Part shown: piece after piece, positions 10,029-18,369 of the stretch
Numbering within the stretch: the first letter of the stretch is position 1
How the letters are laid out: the number at the start of each line of letters is the position of its first letter
NCBI RefSeq assembly: GCF_965208925.1
Contig: NZ_OZ242364.1
Coordinates: forward strand, 1,860,001 to 1,924,000
Length of the DNA: 64,000 nt
Origin: Poriferisodalis sp965208925
GTDB lineage: Bacteria; Actinomycetota; Acidimicrobiia; Acidimicrobiales; Poriferisodalaceae
Direction of reading: 5' to 3'
The notes under the pieces: model-generated
The model's database searches: none
What the model saw: the letters and a program-made list of their open reading frames with translations, nothing else
What the model was told of the DNA's origin: nothing
Program-made: the position numbers and the translations under genes

Positions 10029-10243
10029 GCCCGTGATTGCCTTGTCGATGCCTGCCTGCACGCGAATCGCGTCCCGGATCGCTGGCGCACTGCGTCACGC
10101 CGACGTTCGTTTCCAGCGACCGGCAAGTGTGGCACCGCACGCGGCCGTTGTCACACCGCGCCCGGTGCAGCACCGGGTTCTGCCCACTTGACTGCTTGAA
10201 GCCTCCGGCAGGCGGTCTCGGGTCGTGCTCGTAACCTCAGCGT

Positions 10244-11401
10244 GTGACTGCTGATCGGAATCGGCCTGGGGGGCGACCTGCATACCTCGACTGCGCTGCG
10301 TCGACACCGATGCGGCCGTGCGCCATCGAGGCCATGACGCCGTACTTGGAGCAGCAGTTCGCCAATCCCTCGGGAGCGCATCGCATGGCCCGCAGGTCGC
10401 GGGCAGCCATCGAAGACGCACGTGAGGTCGTCGCTCAGGCGCTCGGTTTCGACCCGCACGGCATCGTGTTCACCAGCGGCGGCACTGAAGCAGACAATCT
10501 CGCGGTGCACGGCGTCACCTCCGCAACGGGCACGACGGCGTTGTGTCCCGCAACCGAACACCACGCGGTGCTGCACCCCGTCGGAGCGGTCGGCGGCCGG
10601 TATGTGCAGGTCGACGCCGGCGGCGACGTCGACCTCGACCACTTGGCCGCACAGCTGGAGCCCGATGCGGGCCCACCCGTGGGGTTGGTGTCGGTGATGC
10701 TGGTCAACAACGAGTCGGGCGTCATCGCCGATCTCGAGGCCGTGGCCGACGTGGTCCGGCAACATGCCCCCGAGGCATTGCTGCACACCGACGCGGTGCA
10801 AGGCGTCAACTGGGTCGATATCGCTGCGGCGGCGCGACCGGCAGATCTGCTGTCGCTCAGCGGCCACAAATTCGGCGGACCCAAGGGCGTGGGCGTTCTG
10901 GCCAGCCGGCCTGAGGTGACGCTGTCGGCGCAGCAGCTCGGCGGCGGCCAGGAGGCCGATCGGCGCAGCGGCACGCACAACACTGCGGGCATCGCCGCGC
11001 TCGGCGCCGCGCTCGGCGAGCTGAACGAGGCACGCGACGAGGACATCTGCCGGATCCGGGAACTGGCGGATCGGCTGGCCGATGGTCTGCTGGCGGCAAT
11101 CGACGGGTGCACCGAGACAGTGGCGCGGTCTCGGCGAGCGGCGGGCATCTGCCAACTGCTCATCGACGGCATCGAGACCGAAGCGCTGCTGGTGCTGCTC
11201 GACCGGTACGACGTCATGGCATCCGCGGCTGCCTCGTGCGCGTCGGGTGCCATGGAGCCGAGCCATGTGCTCGCAGCGATGGGGGTCGAACGCCATGCCG
11301 CAGCCGGTTCGCTCCGCCTGTCGCTGGGCTGGTGTACCGAACCGTGGGAGGTCGAGCGAGCCATCGACGCCATCCCCAAGTGCGTGGACCAGCTGCGATG
11401 A
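10244..11401 (+). CDS. Cysteine desulfurase (IscS/NifS class, PLP-dependent)
   Basis: It removes sulfur from L-cysteine as an enzyme persulfide for Fe-S clusters and tRNA thiolation. The 385-residue protein shows the N-terminal YLDCAASTPMRP, TSGGTEADNLAV, the PLP lysine in SLSGHKFGGPKGVGVL, RSGTHNTAGI, and the catalytic cysteine in SAAASCASGAMEPSHVL. GTG start. Its stop overlaps the mnmA start (ATGA), so it is probably the dedicated sulfur donor for the tRNA 2-thiouridylase that follows. Confidence 0.93.
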   Translation: MTADRNRPGGRPAYLDCAASTPMRPCAIEAMTPYLEQQFANPSGAHRMARRSRAAIEDAREVVAQALGFDPHGIVFTSGGTEADNLAVHGVTSATGTTALCPATEHHAVLHPVGAVGGRYVQVDAGGDVDLDHLAAQLEPDAGPPVGLVSVMLVNNESGVIADLEAVADVVRQHAPEALLHTDAVQGVNWVDIAAAARPADLLSLSGHKFGGPKGVGVLASRPEVTLSAQQLGGGQEADRRSGTHNTAGIAALGAALGELNEARDEDICRIRELADRLADGLLAAIDGCTETVARSRRAAGICQLLIDGIETEALLVLLDRYDVMASAAASCASGAMEPSHVLAAMGVERHAAAGSLRLSLGWCTEPWEVERAIDAIPKCVDQLR

Positions 11402-12555
11402 GCTCCGAGCGGCACGGAGCCGCTGCGGCAAGCACCGAGCGGCACGGAGCCGCTGCGGCAAGCACCGAGCGGCACGGAGCTGCGGGCTGCTCCGATCAGC
11501 ACAGTGCCCCTGCAATCAGCCGGGTGCTTGTTGCTATGTCGGGCGGCGTCGACAGCTCGGTCGCTGCGGCCCTGTGCCTGCGCGAGGGGTACGAGGTGGT
11601 CGGCGCCACCCTCAAGCTGTGGGGCGGTCCCCAAGATCAGGGCTGCTGCGCCGTCTCCGATGTGGACGATGCCCGCCGGGTGTGCCAGCAGCTCGGCATT
11701 GACCACTTCGTCTTCAACTATGCGGCCGAATTCGAAAGCGACGTCGTCGAGCCGTACGTGGACGCACACCGGCGGGGTCTCACGCCCAACCCGTGCATCG
11801 CCTGCAACCGGCACGTCAAGTTCGATGTGCTGTTGGATCGCGCCCGCCGCTTGGGCTTCGACCGCCTGGTCACGGGTCATCACGTTCGCATCAGCACGCA
11901 CGGCGGCAGGCGGCGGCTGCAACGCGGCAGCGACAGCGCGAAAGACCAGTCGTACGTGCTGTACATGCTCTCCGAGGCCGACTTGGCGGACCTGTGGTTC
12001 CCGGTCGGCGACTACCGCAAGGACGGGCTGCGAGCGCTCGCAGCGGAGCTAGGTCTGCGAACCGCCGCCAAGCCCGAGAGCCAGGATGTCTGCTTCATCA
12101 CCGAGGCTGCCGGCAGGGAGCGTTTCCTTGCCGAGCGCATCGACCTGCATCCGGCGGAACTGGTGGATGCGGCGGGCCAGCGCGTCGGCACTGCGCCGGC
12201 GGTGGAGCTGGTGACCGTCGGCCAGCGCAAGGGTCTGGGCCTCGGCGGTGCATCGCAGCGGCGCTATGCGGTGGACGTGGACATCGCCGCTCGTCGTGTC
12301 ACGGTGGGCGGAGCCTCCGAGCTGGCTGCACCAGGCGTCCGGCTGGTCGATCATCGCTGGGCCGGCGCCTCCGTCGAGGGCGACGTGCTGGCCCAGACCA
12401 GCGCACACAGTCCGGCAGTGCCGGCACACCTTGATGCCGAAGGCCAGTTGCGCTGGGCGGAACCCCAGCGGCGTGTCGCAGCCGGCCAGGCCGTCGTCTT
12501 CTATGCAGGTGACGAGGTGCTCGGCGGCGCTACCGCTGCCGGACATCTCACATGA
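11398..12555 (+). CDS. mnmA: tRNA-specific 2-thiouridylase (MnmA)
   Basis: MnmA activates U34 of Lys, Glu and Gln tRNAs with ATP and inserts sulfur at C2. The protein has the PP-loop SGGVDSSV (48-55), the catalytic cysteines in NPCIACN and SQDVCFI, TGHHVRI and SAKDQSYVLYML, all MnmA hallmarks. The ATG at 11398 overlaps the desulfurase stop and gives 385 residues, with an unusual 42-residue N-terminal extension made mostly of the tandem repeat. A GTG at 11524 directly before the conserved VAMSGGVDSS would give a canonical N-terminus, in which case the repeat would be untranslated leader. Confidence 0.92.
   Translation: MSSERHGAAAASTERHGAAAASTERHGAAGCSDQHSAPAISRVLVAMSGGVDSSVAAALCLREGYEVVGATLKLWGGPQDQGCCAVSDVDDARRVCQQLGIDHFVFNYAAEFESDVVEPYVDAHRRGLTPNPCIACNRHVKFDVLLDRARRLGFDRLVTGHHVRISTHGGRRRLQRGSDSAKDQSYVLYMLSEADLADLWFPVGDYRKDGLRALAAELGLRTAAKPESQDVCFITEAAGRERFLAERIDLHPAELVDAAGQRVGTAPAVELVTVGQRKGLGLGGASQRRYAVDVDIAARRVTVGGASELAAPGVRLVDHRWAGASVEGDVLAQTSAHSPAVPAHLDAEGQLRWAEPQRRVAAGQAVVFYAGDEVLGGATAAGHLT
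11401..11490 (+). repeat. Three tandem 30-bp direct repeats at the mnmA 5' end
   Basis: Three head-to-tail 30-nt units occupy 11401-11430, 11431-11460 and 11461-11490. The first two differ by one base; the third diverges at its 3' end. In the mnmA frame each unit encodes S(S/T)ERHGAAAA. The period is a multiple of three, so copy-number change keeps the frame. Confidence 0.85.
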
Positions 12556-13004
12556 GTCGAGCGCAGCCCGGCGACGATCGCCCTACTCCTTGGGCGCTGC
12601 GCAAGGGTGTCTCGACGGCCGTCACGCTCGGCGCGCTTGTTGCCGCAGCAGCCGTCGTCCTGGCGGTGTGGCTGACCCGCGGAGGCGAACCCGCACCGGA
12701 CTACCCGAGCGGCTTGCAGGCAGTCACACCGGTGCCCGGCGCTCAGGTGCCGCACCAGAGCCCCATCGGCGCTCGGCTCGAACCCGGCTGGAGGCTGACG
12801 CTGGTCATCAACGGCACAACGATTCCTGCCGCTCAGCTCGACGCGGGCACCATTCAGCTCGGCGAGCATTTCTTCTCGCCGGGGGACGGCAAGATCATCG
12901 AGAAGCTGCGCACCGGGCGATCGTGCGCCCGTCTGGTCGCCACCCCCACGATTGACGTCGAGGCGGCCGACTTCACCTACGAATGGTGTTTCACGACGTT
13001 CTAG
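12552..13004 (+). CDS. Membrane-anchored protein of unknown function
   Basis: A 150-residue protein with a short cytosolic N-terminus, one transmembrane helix at about 21-43 (TLGALVAAAAVVLAVWL) and an extracytoplasmic domain of about 105 residues. That domain has two cysteines (in GRSCARLV and YEWCFTTF) that could form a disulfide. No family is recognised. The start overlaps the mnmA stop (ATGA), so it belongs to the desulfurase-mnmA operon. Its last four bases overlap the convergent ligA stop. Confidence 0.75.
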   Translation: MSRAQPGDDRPTPWALRKGVSTAVTLGALVAAAAVVLAVWLTRGGEPAPDYPSGLQAVTPVPGAQVPHQSPIGARLEPGWRLTLVINGTTIPAAQLDAGTIQLGEHFFSPGDGKIIEKLRTGRSCARLVATPTIDVEAADFTYEWCFTTF

Positions 13005-15310
13005 GAGGGATCTGACCCGTCGACCGTCCCGGCGGCAAGCAGGGTGCGCAAGCCGTCCTCGTCGAGGACTGGGATGCCGAGTTCGGCTGCCTTGTCCAGC
13101 TTGGCTTGTCCGGCACGTTCGCCGGCAACCAGCGCGTACGTGCTCTTGTTCACCGACGAGGTGGACTTGCCGCCGCGCTGGACGATGGCCCGCTTCGCAT
13201 CGTCGCGGCTGATGAACCAGCCGTCCAGGTTGCCGCTGACCACTACTGAACGACCGGTCAGCACCTGGGGCACCTCGGCCATGTCGTCGGGTCCGTCGAC
13301 GACATCGAAGCGAACACCCATGCGGCGCAACTTGTCCACGAGCGCCCGGTTGTCGTCGTCGGCAAAAAAGCCCGTGACGCTGGCGGCGATGATCGGGCCG
13401 ATCCCGTCGATCTCTGCGAGGTCCTCGGCGGTGGCCTCCATGATGGAATCGAGCGCGCCGAAGCGCATCGCGAGCAGCTCAGACGCCGTCGGACCCAGGT
13501 GCTCGATGCCGAGACCGATGAGCAGCCGCGGCAGGGGAGCCTCCTTGGCCTCGGCAATCTCGGACACGAGACTCGTGGCGGATTTCTCCGCGAAACCCTC
13601 CAAACCGACAAGATCGTCCGCTGACAAGCCGAAGAGGTCTGCCGCGTCTGTCACCAATCCCTGCTCGTGCAGCAGGATCACCGTTCGCTCGCCGAGACCC
13701 TCGATGTCGAGAGCGCCACGGCTCACGAAGTGCCCGATTCCCTGGATGACCCGTGCCCTGCACGATCGGTTCACGCAGTAGGTGTTGGCATCGCCCTCTT
13801 CGCGCACCAACGCGTGCGCGCAGACGGGACACACGGTCGGGAACGTCCACTGCGGCAGCCCGTCGGGGCGATCGGCCAGCACCGGTCCGACCACCTCGGG
13901 GATCACATCGCCGGCTTTGCGCACGATGACCGTGTCACCGGGACGGACATCCTTGGCGGCGACCTGATCCTCGTTGTGCAGCGTGGCCAGCGACACGGTG
14001 GAACCGCCGACGAACACGGGCTCCATGTAGGCGAAAGGAGTGGCGCGGCCAGTGCGGCCGATCGAGACCATGATCTCCCGCAGGGTGGTGGTGCGTTCCT
14101 CGGGCGGGAACTTGTACGCGACGGCCCAGCGTGGTGCACGGCTGGTGTAGCCCAGCTGGGAGCGCAGACCCAGATCTGCCACCTTCACGACCACGCCGTC
14201 GATCTCGTAGGCAGGCTTGTGGCGGTCACGTTCCCATTTCGTGCAGAACGCCTCGACCTCAGTGAGCGTGCCGAAGGTGCGGATCTCGGGATTGACCGGC
14301 ATGCCGAGCCGGCCGAGGTACTCGAAGACCTCGTCTGCGCCGCCGAGGTCAGGCCCGCCAGTCAGCTCGCCGATGTCGTAGCTCCAGAACGACAGGCCGC
14401 GCGTCGCGACAATCGACGGATCCTTCTGGCGCAAGCTGCCTGCGGCCGTGTTCCGAGCATTCGCGTAGTCGGGATGGCGGCGCTGCATGTCGACCGGAGT
14501 GAGTTTGGCGAATGACTCGAGCTTGCGCCGCTCGTTCGCGGGCAGTTCTTCGGGAGCGCCGGCAAGCTGTTGCCTCGCGCTCTCGGCGGCTTCGGTGAGG
14601 GCCCGGCGAGCTGTGGCCTGCGATTCGTTCAACTCGCGGAACTTGTCCAAGGGCAGGAAGATCTCACCGCGCACCTCGATGGCCTCGGGCACCGGAGACG
14701 CTGTGCTCAGCTCCCGGGGGATGTCCGCGATGGTCACGACGTTCGCAGTGACGTCTTCGCCGACCCGCCCGTTTCCCCGCGTCGCCGCCTGGGTGAGACG
14801 CCCTTGCTCGTACCGCAGCGCAACGGCCAGCCCGTCGAACTTCAGCTCGCAGATCAGCTCGGGCTCGGGTGCGCCTGCTTCAGTCCCAACGTTGTCTTGC
14901 TGGTCGTCATCGCTCTCGCCTGCGTCATCGTCGAACAAGGTCGGCTGCGCAGCGTTGAGCACGCGCATGACACGGCCATGCCACGCCCGCAGTTCATCGA
15001 AGTCCATGGCATTGTCGAGCGACATCATCGGCCTGGCGTGGACGACTTCGGTAAACAGCGCTGACAGCTCCGCGCCGACGCGCTGGGTGGGCGAATTCGG
15101 ATCCGCGAAATCGGGATAGCGCGCTTCGAGCTCGATGAGCTCGCGCTTGCGGGCGTCGTACTCCCCGTCGGGCACCGAGGGCGAGTCGTCCCGGTGGTAC
15201 TCGATGTCGTAGCGATTGACCAATTCGGTCAGCTCGCGCATTCGATCGAGATCGCGCTGATGATCGACGTCAGCGGACGGGCTCGTGGATTCGCTGGCGT
15301 CGTCGTCCAT
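13001..15310 (-). CDS. ligA: NAD+-dependent DNA ligase (LigA)
   Basis: LigA seals nicks in replication and repair using NAD+. Order of domains: Ia NAD-binding region (YDIEYHRDDSPSVPDGEYD), adenylation domain with the nucleophile Lys157 in CELKFDGLAVALRYE, OB fold, four-cysteine zinc finger (CPVC plus YCVNRSC), helix-hairpin-helix repeats, and a C-terminal BRCT domain (VVVSGNLDGWFISRDDA). At 769 residues it is about 100 longer than typical. The excess is mainly an acidic insert at about 122-150 and another before the ARNTAAGSLRQ motif. The start at 15310 gives the normal N-terminus; the longer frame from 15424 reads through the palindromic element and is rejected. Confidence 0.95.
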   Translation of the reverse strand: MDDDASESTSPSADVDHQRDLDRMRELTELVNRYDIEYHRDDSPSVPDGEYDARKRELIELEARYPDFADPNSPTQRVGAELSALFTEVVHARPMMSLDNAMDFDELRAWHGRVMRVLNAAQPTLFDDDAGESDDDQQDNVGTEAGAPEPELICELKFDGLAVALRYEQGRLTQAATRGNGRVGEDVTANVVTIADIPRELSTASPVPEAIEVRGEIFLPLDKFRELNESQATARRALTEAAESARQQLAGAPEELPANERRKLESFAKLTPVDMQRRHPDYANARNTAAGSLRQKDPSIVATRGLSFWSYDIGELTGGPDLGGADEVFEYLGRLGMPVNPEIRTFGTLTEVEAFCTKWERDRHKPAYEIDGVVVKVADLGLRSQLGYTSRAPRWAVAYKFPPEERTTTLREIMVSIGRTGRATPFAYMEPVFVGGSTVSLATLHNEDQVAAKDVRPGDTVIVRKAGDVIPEVVGPVLADRPDGLPQWTFPTVCPVCAHALVREEGDANTYCVNRSCRARVIQGIGHFVSRGALDIEGLGERTVILLHEQGLVTDAADLFGLSADDLVGLEGFAEKSATSLVSEIAEAKEAPLPRLLIGLGIEHLGPTASELLAMRFGALDSIMEATAEDLAEIDGIGPIIAASVTGFFADDDNRALVDKLRRMGVRFDVVDGPDDMAEVPQVLTGRSVVVSGNLDGWFISRDDAKRAIVQRGGKSTSSVNKSTYALVAGERAGQAKLDKAAELGIPVLDEDGLRTLLAAGTVDGSDPS

Positions 15311-15357
15311 CGCACTGCCGAGAGTAGCTAGGCGGTGTGACGGCTTTGTCGTTGTCC

Positions 15358-15475
15358 GGGCTGCTGAGGGGCAGGGGTACCCGTGCTTCAAACAGATGAA
15401 GCGCTTCGTGTACGGACTGGACATGCGAGGGGCGCTTCATAACTGCGCGCGGGCACCCCAGCCCCTCAGCGGCCC
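15358..15475. other. 118-nt rod-like imperfect palindrome, structured RNA or palindromic element
   Basis: The two arms 15358-15386 and 15447-15475 pair as a 27-bp stem: 15 uninterrupted pairs, an A/A mismatch, 5 pairs, an A/C mismatch, then 7 pairs. Inside, a 9-bp perfect stem (15396-15404 with 15432-15440) and a 5-bp stem (15407-15411 with 15421-15425) extend the rod to a 9-nt loop. An alternative hairpin, GCTTCA with TGAAGC (15385-15390, 15397-15402), competes with the 9-bp stem. There is no U-run, so it is not a standard terminator. It sits between divergent ligA and a membrane gene whose ATG begins 2 nt after the stem. Confidence 0.6.
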
Positions 15476-15477
15476 TC

Positions 15478-16422
15478 ATGCATTCGGAAGTGCAAATTGC
15501 GAGACTGGCGCAGGTGGGAGCGTCATTGCGGGCTCATCCGACGCTGTGGCTGATGCGGTTGTTGTGGCTGGTGATGCCGTGGAGCGTGGGTGCCGCTGCT
15601 GCGGATGCGCTGAGTGCCTGCTCGGAGACATCGGCGCGCATCCTGAGTGCCGAATTGTGGGCAGCGTGGGCACTGGTGATGACGGCAACTCTGGTGCGCC
15701 GGCCGTGGGCGCTCACCGTGGTCCGCATCGCCGCGCCCGCCTCTGTCGCCGTGGCGGTGGGTGCCGTCGTGGCCGCAGCGGCGTGGGACGCCGACCTGGC
15801 CGCCCCGCGTGCCGCAGCAGCCATTGCCGGTGCCGCCATCGCAACCGCCGTGGCGCTGCTGCCAGAGACCGGCAACTCCATGGTGGACGGCCTCAGCTAC
15901 GGCAACGAGCGGCGCATGCTGCTGCGCACGCCGTTCCTGCTGGCTGTCGCGCCGATCCCGCTGGTGTGGGCGGCTGTGGTTGCCGGCATCGTCGCGCCGG
16001 CGGTGCTGTGGGCCGTCGAGCAGTGGATCTGGGCAGTCGTTGCCACGGTCACCGGGCTCACTGCGGCTGTGCTGGGTTTTCGCTCGTTGCAGCAGCTGGC
16101 GCGCCGGTGGGTGGTGTTCGTCCCCAACGGATTCGTCCTGCATGACCGCATGGCGACGCGCGAGCCGTTCCTGCTGCGGCGGGCCGATATTGCGTCGCTC
16201 GGCGCTGCGCCCGCCGACATCGACCTTGCCGCCGACGACCTGGTGGACATCAGCGGCAATGCCCTCGGGCCAGTGCTGCTTGCCGTATTGAACGGCCAGG
16301 TCGAGGTGGTTCCGCGCACCACGGGCACAGCTCAGGTGCTGTCGGTGTCGCGCGTGCTGTTCAGCCCGACCCGCCCCGGCGAGATGCTGGCGGAAGCCGC
16401 CCGGCGACGAATTCCCCGTTGA
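15478..16422 (+). CDS. Polytopic membrane protein of unknown function
   Basis: A 314-residue protein with about six hydrophobic segments: around 25-45, 60-75, 84-103, 110-125, and a pair at about 155-195. A soluble C-terminal domain of about 110 residues follows, containing FVPNGFVLHDRMATREPFLLRRADI, a membrane-adjacent pattern. No catalytic motif or known family is recognised. The ATG at 15478 lies immediately after the long palindrome, so its ribosome-binding region would be partly sequestered. The true start could be further downstream, for example at Met26 (15553). It is followed by gatC after 28 nt. Confidence 0.65.
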   Translation: MHSEVQIARLAQVGASLRAHPTLWLMRLLWLVMPWSVGAAAADALSACSETSARILSAELWAAWALVMTATLVRRPWALTVVRIAAPASVAVAVGAVVAAAAWDADLAAPRAAAAIAGAAIATAVALLPETGNSMVDGLSYGNERRMLLRTPFLLAVAPIPLVWAAVVAGIVAPAVLWAVEQWIWAVVATVTGLTAAVLGFRSLQQLARRWVVFVPNGFVLHDRMATREPFLLRRADIASLGAAPADIDLAADDLVDISGNALGPVLLAVLNGQVEVVPRTTGTAQVLSVSRVLFSPTRPGEMLAEAARRRIPR

Positions 16423-16450
16423 GGCCGCGCCGCTACCCTCGGCGGCCTCT

Positions 16451-16759
16451 ATGGAAGATGCCAAGGCGATCAGCACGGACCAGGTGGCGCACGTGGCGCT
16501 CCTGGCCCGAATCGAGCTCACTGCCGATGAGATCGAGCACTACACGGGCCACTTGGCGCGTGTGCTCGAGCATGCTCGTGAGCTGGAAGATCTCGATCTC
16601 GCCGATGTGCCGCCGCTCGCGCACCCCTACCCGCTCCGCAATGTGTTCCGGGATGACGTAGCGAGCTCGCCGGTGGACCGGGACGAGGTGCTCGCCCAGG
16701 CACCCGCCGCGTCCGGCGGGCAGTTCGAAGTGCCGCCGGTGCTCGGCGAGGAAGTTTGA
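16451..16759 (+). CDS. gatC: Asp-tRNA(Asn)/Glu-tRNA(Gln) amidotransferase subunit C
   Basis: The small GatC subunit wraps around and stabilises GatA-GatB. The 102 residues match the family throughout: VAHVALLARIELTADEIEHYTGHLARVLEHA near the N-terminus, DVPPLAHPYPLRNVFRDD in the middle, and QFEVPPVLGEEV at the C-terminus. It is the first gene of the gatC-gatA-gatB set. Confidence 0.93.
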   Translation: MEDAKAISTDQVAHVALLARIELTADEIEHYTGHLARVLEHARELEDLDLADVPPLAHPYPLRNVFRDDVASSPVDRDEVLAQAPAASGGQFEVPPVLGEEV

Positions 16760-16818
16760 GCCAGCCGTGTCCCGCTCGGTGACAGCCCGATGAGCGCAGC
16801 GAGCCCTGCGAGCGTCCG

Positions 16819-18369
16819 ATGAATACAGCTCGCGCCATCGCCGCGGACGTGCGCGCCGGCACCCGCCGTGCAACGGACGTGCTCGAAGACTTCCTCGGCC
16901 GCATAGAGGCCCACGACGGCGATGTTCATGCATTCAACGCAGTCACAGCCGAGCGGGCTCGAGCCACAGCGGCGGCCATCGACGCAGCCGTCGACGAGGG
17001 CCGCGACCCCGGACCGCTGGCAGGCGTACCCGTCGCCTTCAAGGACAACCTGTGCACCCGCGGCGTTGCGACCACCTGCTCGTCGCGGATGCTCGAAGGC
17101 TGGCAGCCTCCCTACGACGCCACGGTCGTGCGGACCATGACGGCCGCCGGTGCCGTGATGATCGGCAAAACCAACCTCGACGAATTCGCGATGGGCAGCT
17201 CCACCGAGCACTCAGCGTTCGGCCCTACGCGCAATCCCTACGACCTTGCCCGGGTGCCGGGTGGCTCCAGCGGCGGCTCGGCCGCGGCAGTCGCGGCCGG
17301 CTTCGCGCCTCTGGCGCTGGGCTCCGACACCGGCGGCTCGATCCGCCAGCCTGCATCACTCTGCGGAATCGTGGGCATCAAGCCCACGTACGGCCGGGTC
17401 AGCCGCTACGGGCTCGTAGCGTTCGCCAGCTCGTTCGACCAGATCGGCCCGTTCGCAACCGATGTTGCTGACGCTGCGCTCGCGCTCGGGGTGATCAGCG
17501 GCCACGATCCGGCCGACAGCACATCGATTCCCGCTGCCGTACCCGATTTCGGCGCCGCGCTCGAAAGAGGCGTCGAGGGCTTGCGAGTGGGTGTCGTCAG
17601 CGAGCTGACCGGGAGCGGCCGCGACGGCGCTGTGACCGGTGGCCCGATTCTGGGAGATGCAGCGCCGGGAGACGCAGCGGGCGAGCTGCTGGACGGGATC
17701 GACGCGGATGTGACCGAGCGGGTGCTCGAGGCGGCCGACGCGCTGGCTCAGGCTGGCGCCACAGTGGGCAGAGTCTCGGTACCCGCGGTCACCTACGGCC
17801 TGACCGCGTACTACCTCATCGCACCCGCAGAGGCCTCATCCAACTTGGCGCGCTACGACGGCACTCGCTACGGGCTGCGGGTCGAGGGTGCAGACGTCAC
17901 CGAGATGAACCGCATGACTCGCAGGGCCGGCTTCGGGGACGAGGTCAAGGCCCGCATCATGCTGGGCACGTTCGCCCTCAGCGCCGGCTACTACGACGCC
18001 TACTACGGCAAGGCCCAGCGGGTGCGCATGCTGACACGGCGAGACTTCGACGCCGCCTACGCCGATTTCGACGTGCTGCTGTCGCCCACCTCGCCGTGCG
18101 TGGCGTTCCGCTTCGGCGAGCGCGCCGACCCGATGACGATGTATCGGTGCGACACCTGCACCATCCCGTCGAATCTCTCGGGCGACCCGGCCATGTCGGT
18201 GCCGTTCGGCACCGGCGCGGAGGGCTTGCCGGTGGGCGTGCAGGTCATGGCCCCCGCCTTGGGCGAGGAGACGATGCTGACCGTGGCCGCTGCGCTGGAG
18301 CGCGCCGCGCCGCCGCTGCCGAAACCGCCGCTCGCAGGCGTGACCGGCTCGACTGGGGCAGGCACCTGA
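16819..18369 (+). CDS. gatA: Asp-tRNA(Asn)/Glu-tRNA(Gln) amidotransferase subunit A
   Basis: GatA releases ammonia from glutamine, which is channelled to GatB. This 516-residue amidase-signature protein has the Ser-cisSer-Lys triad: Lys75 (VAFKDNLCTRG), the Ser pair in PGGSSGGSAAAVAAG (about 148-160) and the nucleophile Ser173 in GSDTGGSIRQPAS. An insertion of about 20 residues rich in Gly, Asp and Ala (SGRDGAVTGGPILGDAAPGD) sits in the mid-region and is unusual. The stop overlaps the gatB start (TGATG). Confidence 0.95.
   Translation: MNTARAIAADVRAGTRRATDVLEDFLGRIEAHDGDVHAFNAVTAERARATAAAIDAAVDEGRDPGPLAGVPVAFKDNLCTRGVATTCSSRMLEGWQPPYDATVVRTMTAAGAVMIGKTNLDEFAMGSSTEHSAFGPTRNPYDLARVPGGSSGGSAAAVAAGFAPLALGSDTGGSIRQPASLCGIVGIKPTYGRVSRYGLVAFASSFDQIGPFATDVADAALALGVISGHDPADSTSIPAAVPDFGAALERGVEGLRVGVVSELTGSGRDGAVTGGPILGDAAPGDAAGELLDGIDADVTERVLEAADALAQAGATVGRVSVPAVTYGLTAYYLIAPAEASSNLARYDGTRYGLRVEGADVTEMNRMTRRAGFGDEVKARIMLGTFALSAGYYDAYYGKAQRVRMLTRRDFDAAYADFDVLLSPTSPCVAFRFGERADPMTMYRCDTCTIPSNLSGDPAMSVPFGTGAEGLPVGVQVMAPALGEETMLTVAAALERAAPPLPKPPLAGVTGSTGAGT

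Noticed and set aside
11401..11490. Short direct repeats as a CRISPR array
   Set aside because: The units are contiguous with no spacers, in coding frame, and there are no cas genes.
15270..15479. A small peptide gene inside the 118-nt palindrome
   Set aside because: Both strands are open across the palindrome as a side effect of symmetry; there is no ribosome-binding site or conserved motif.
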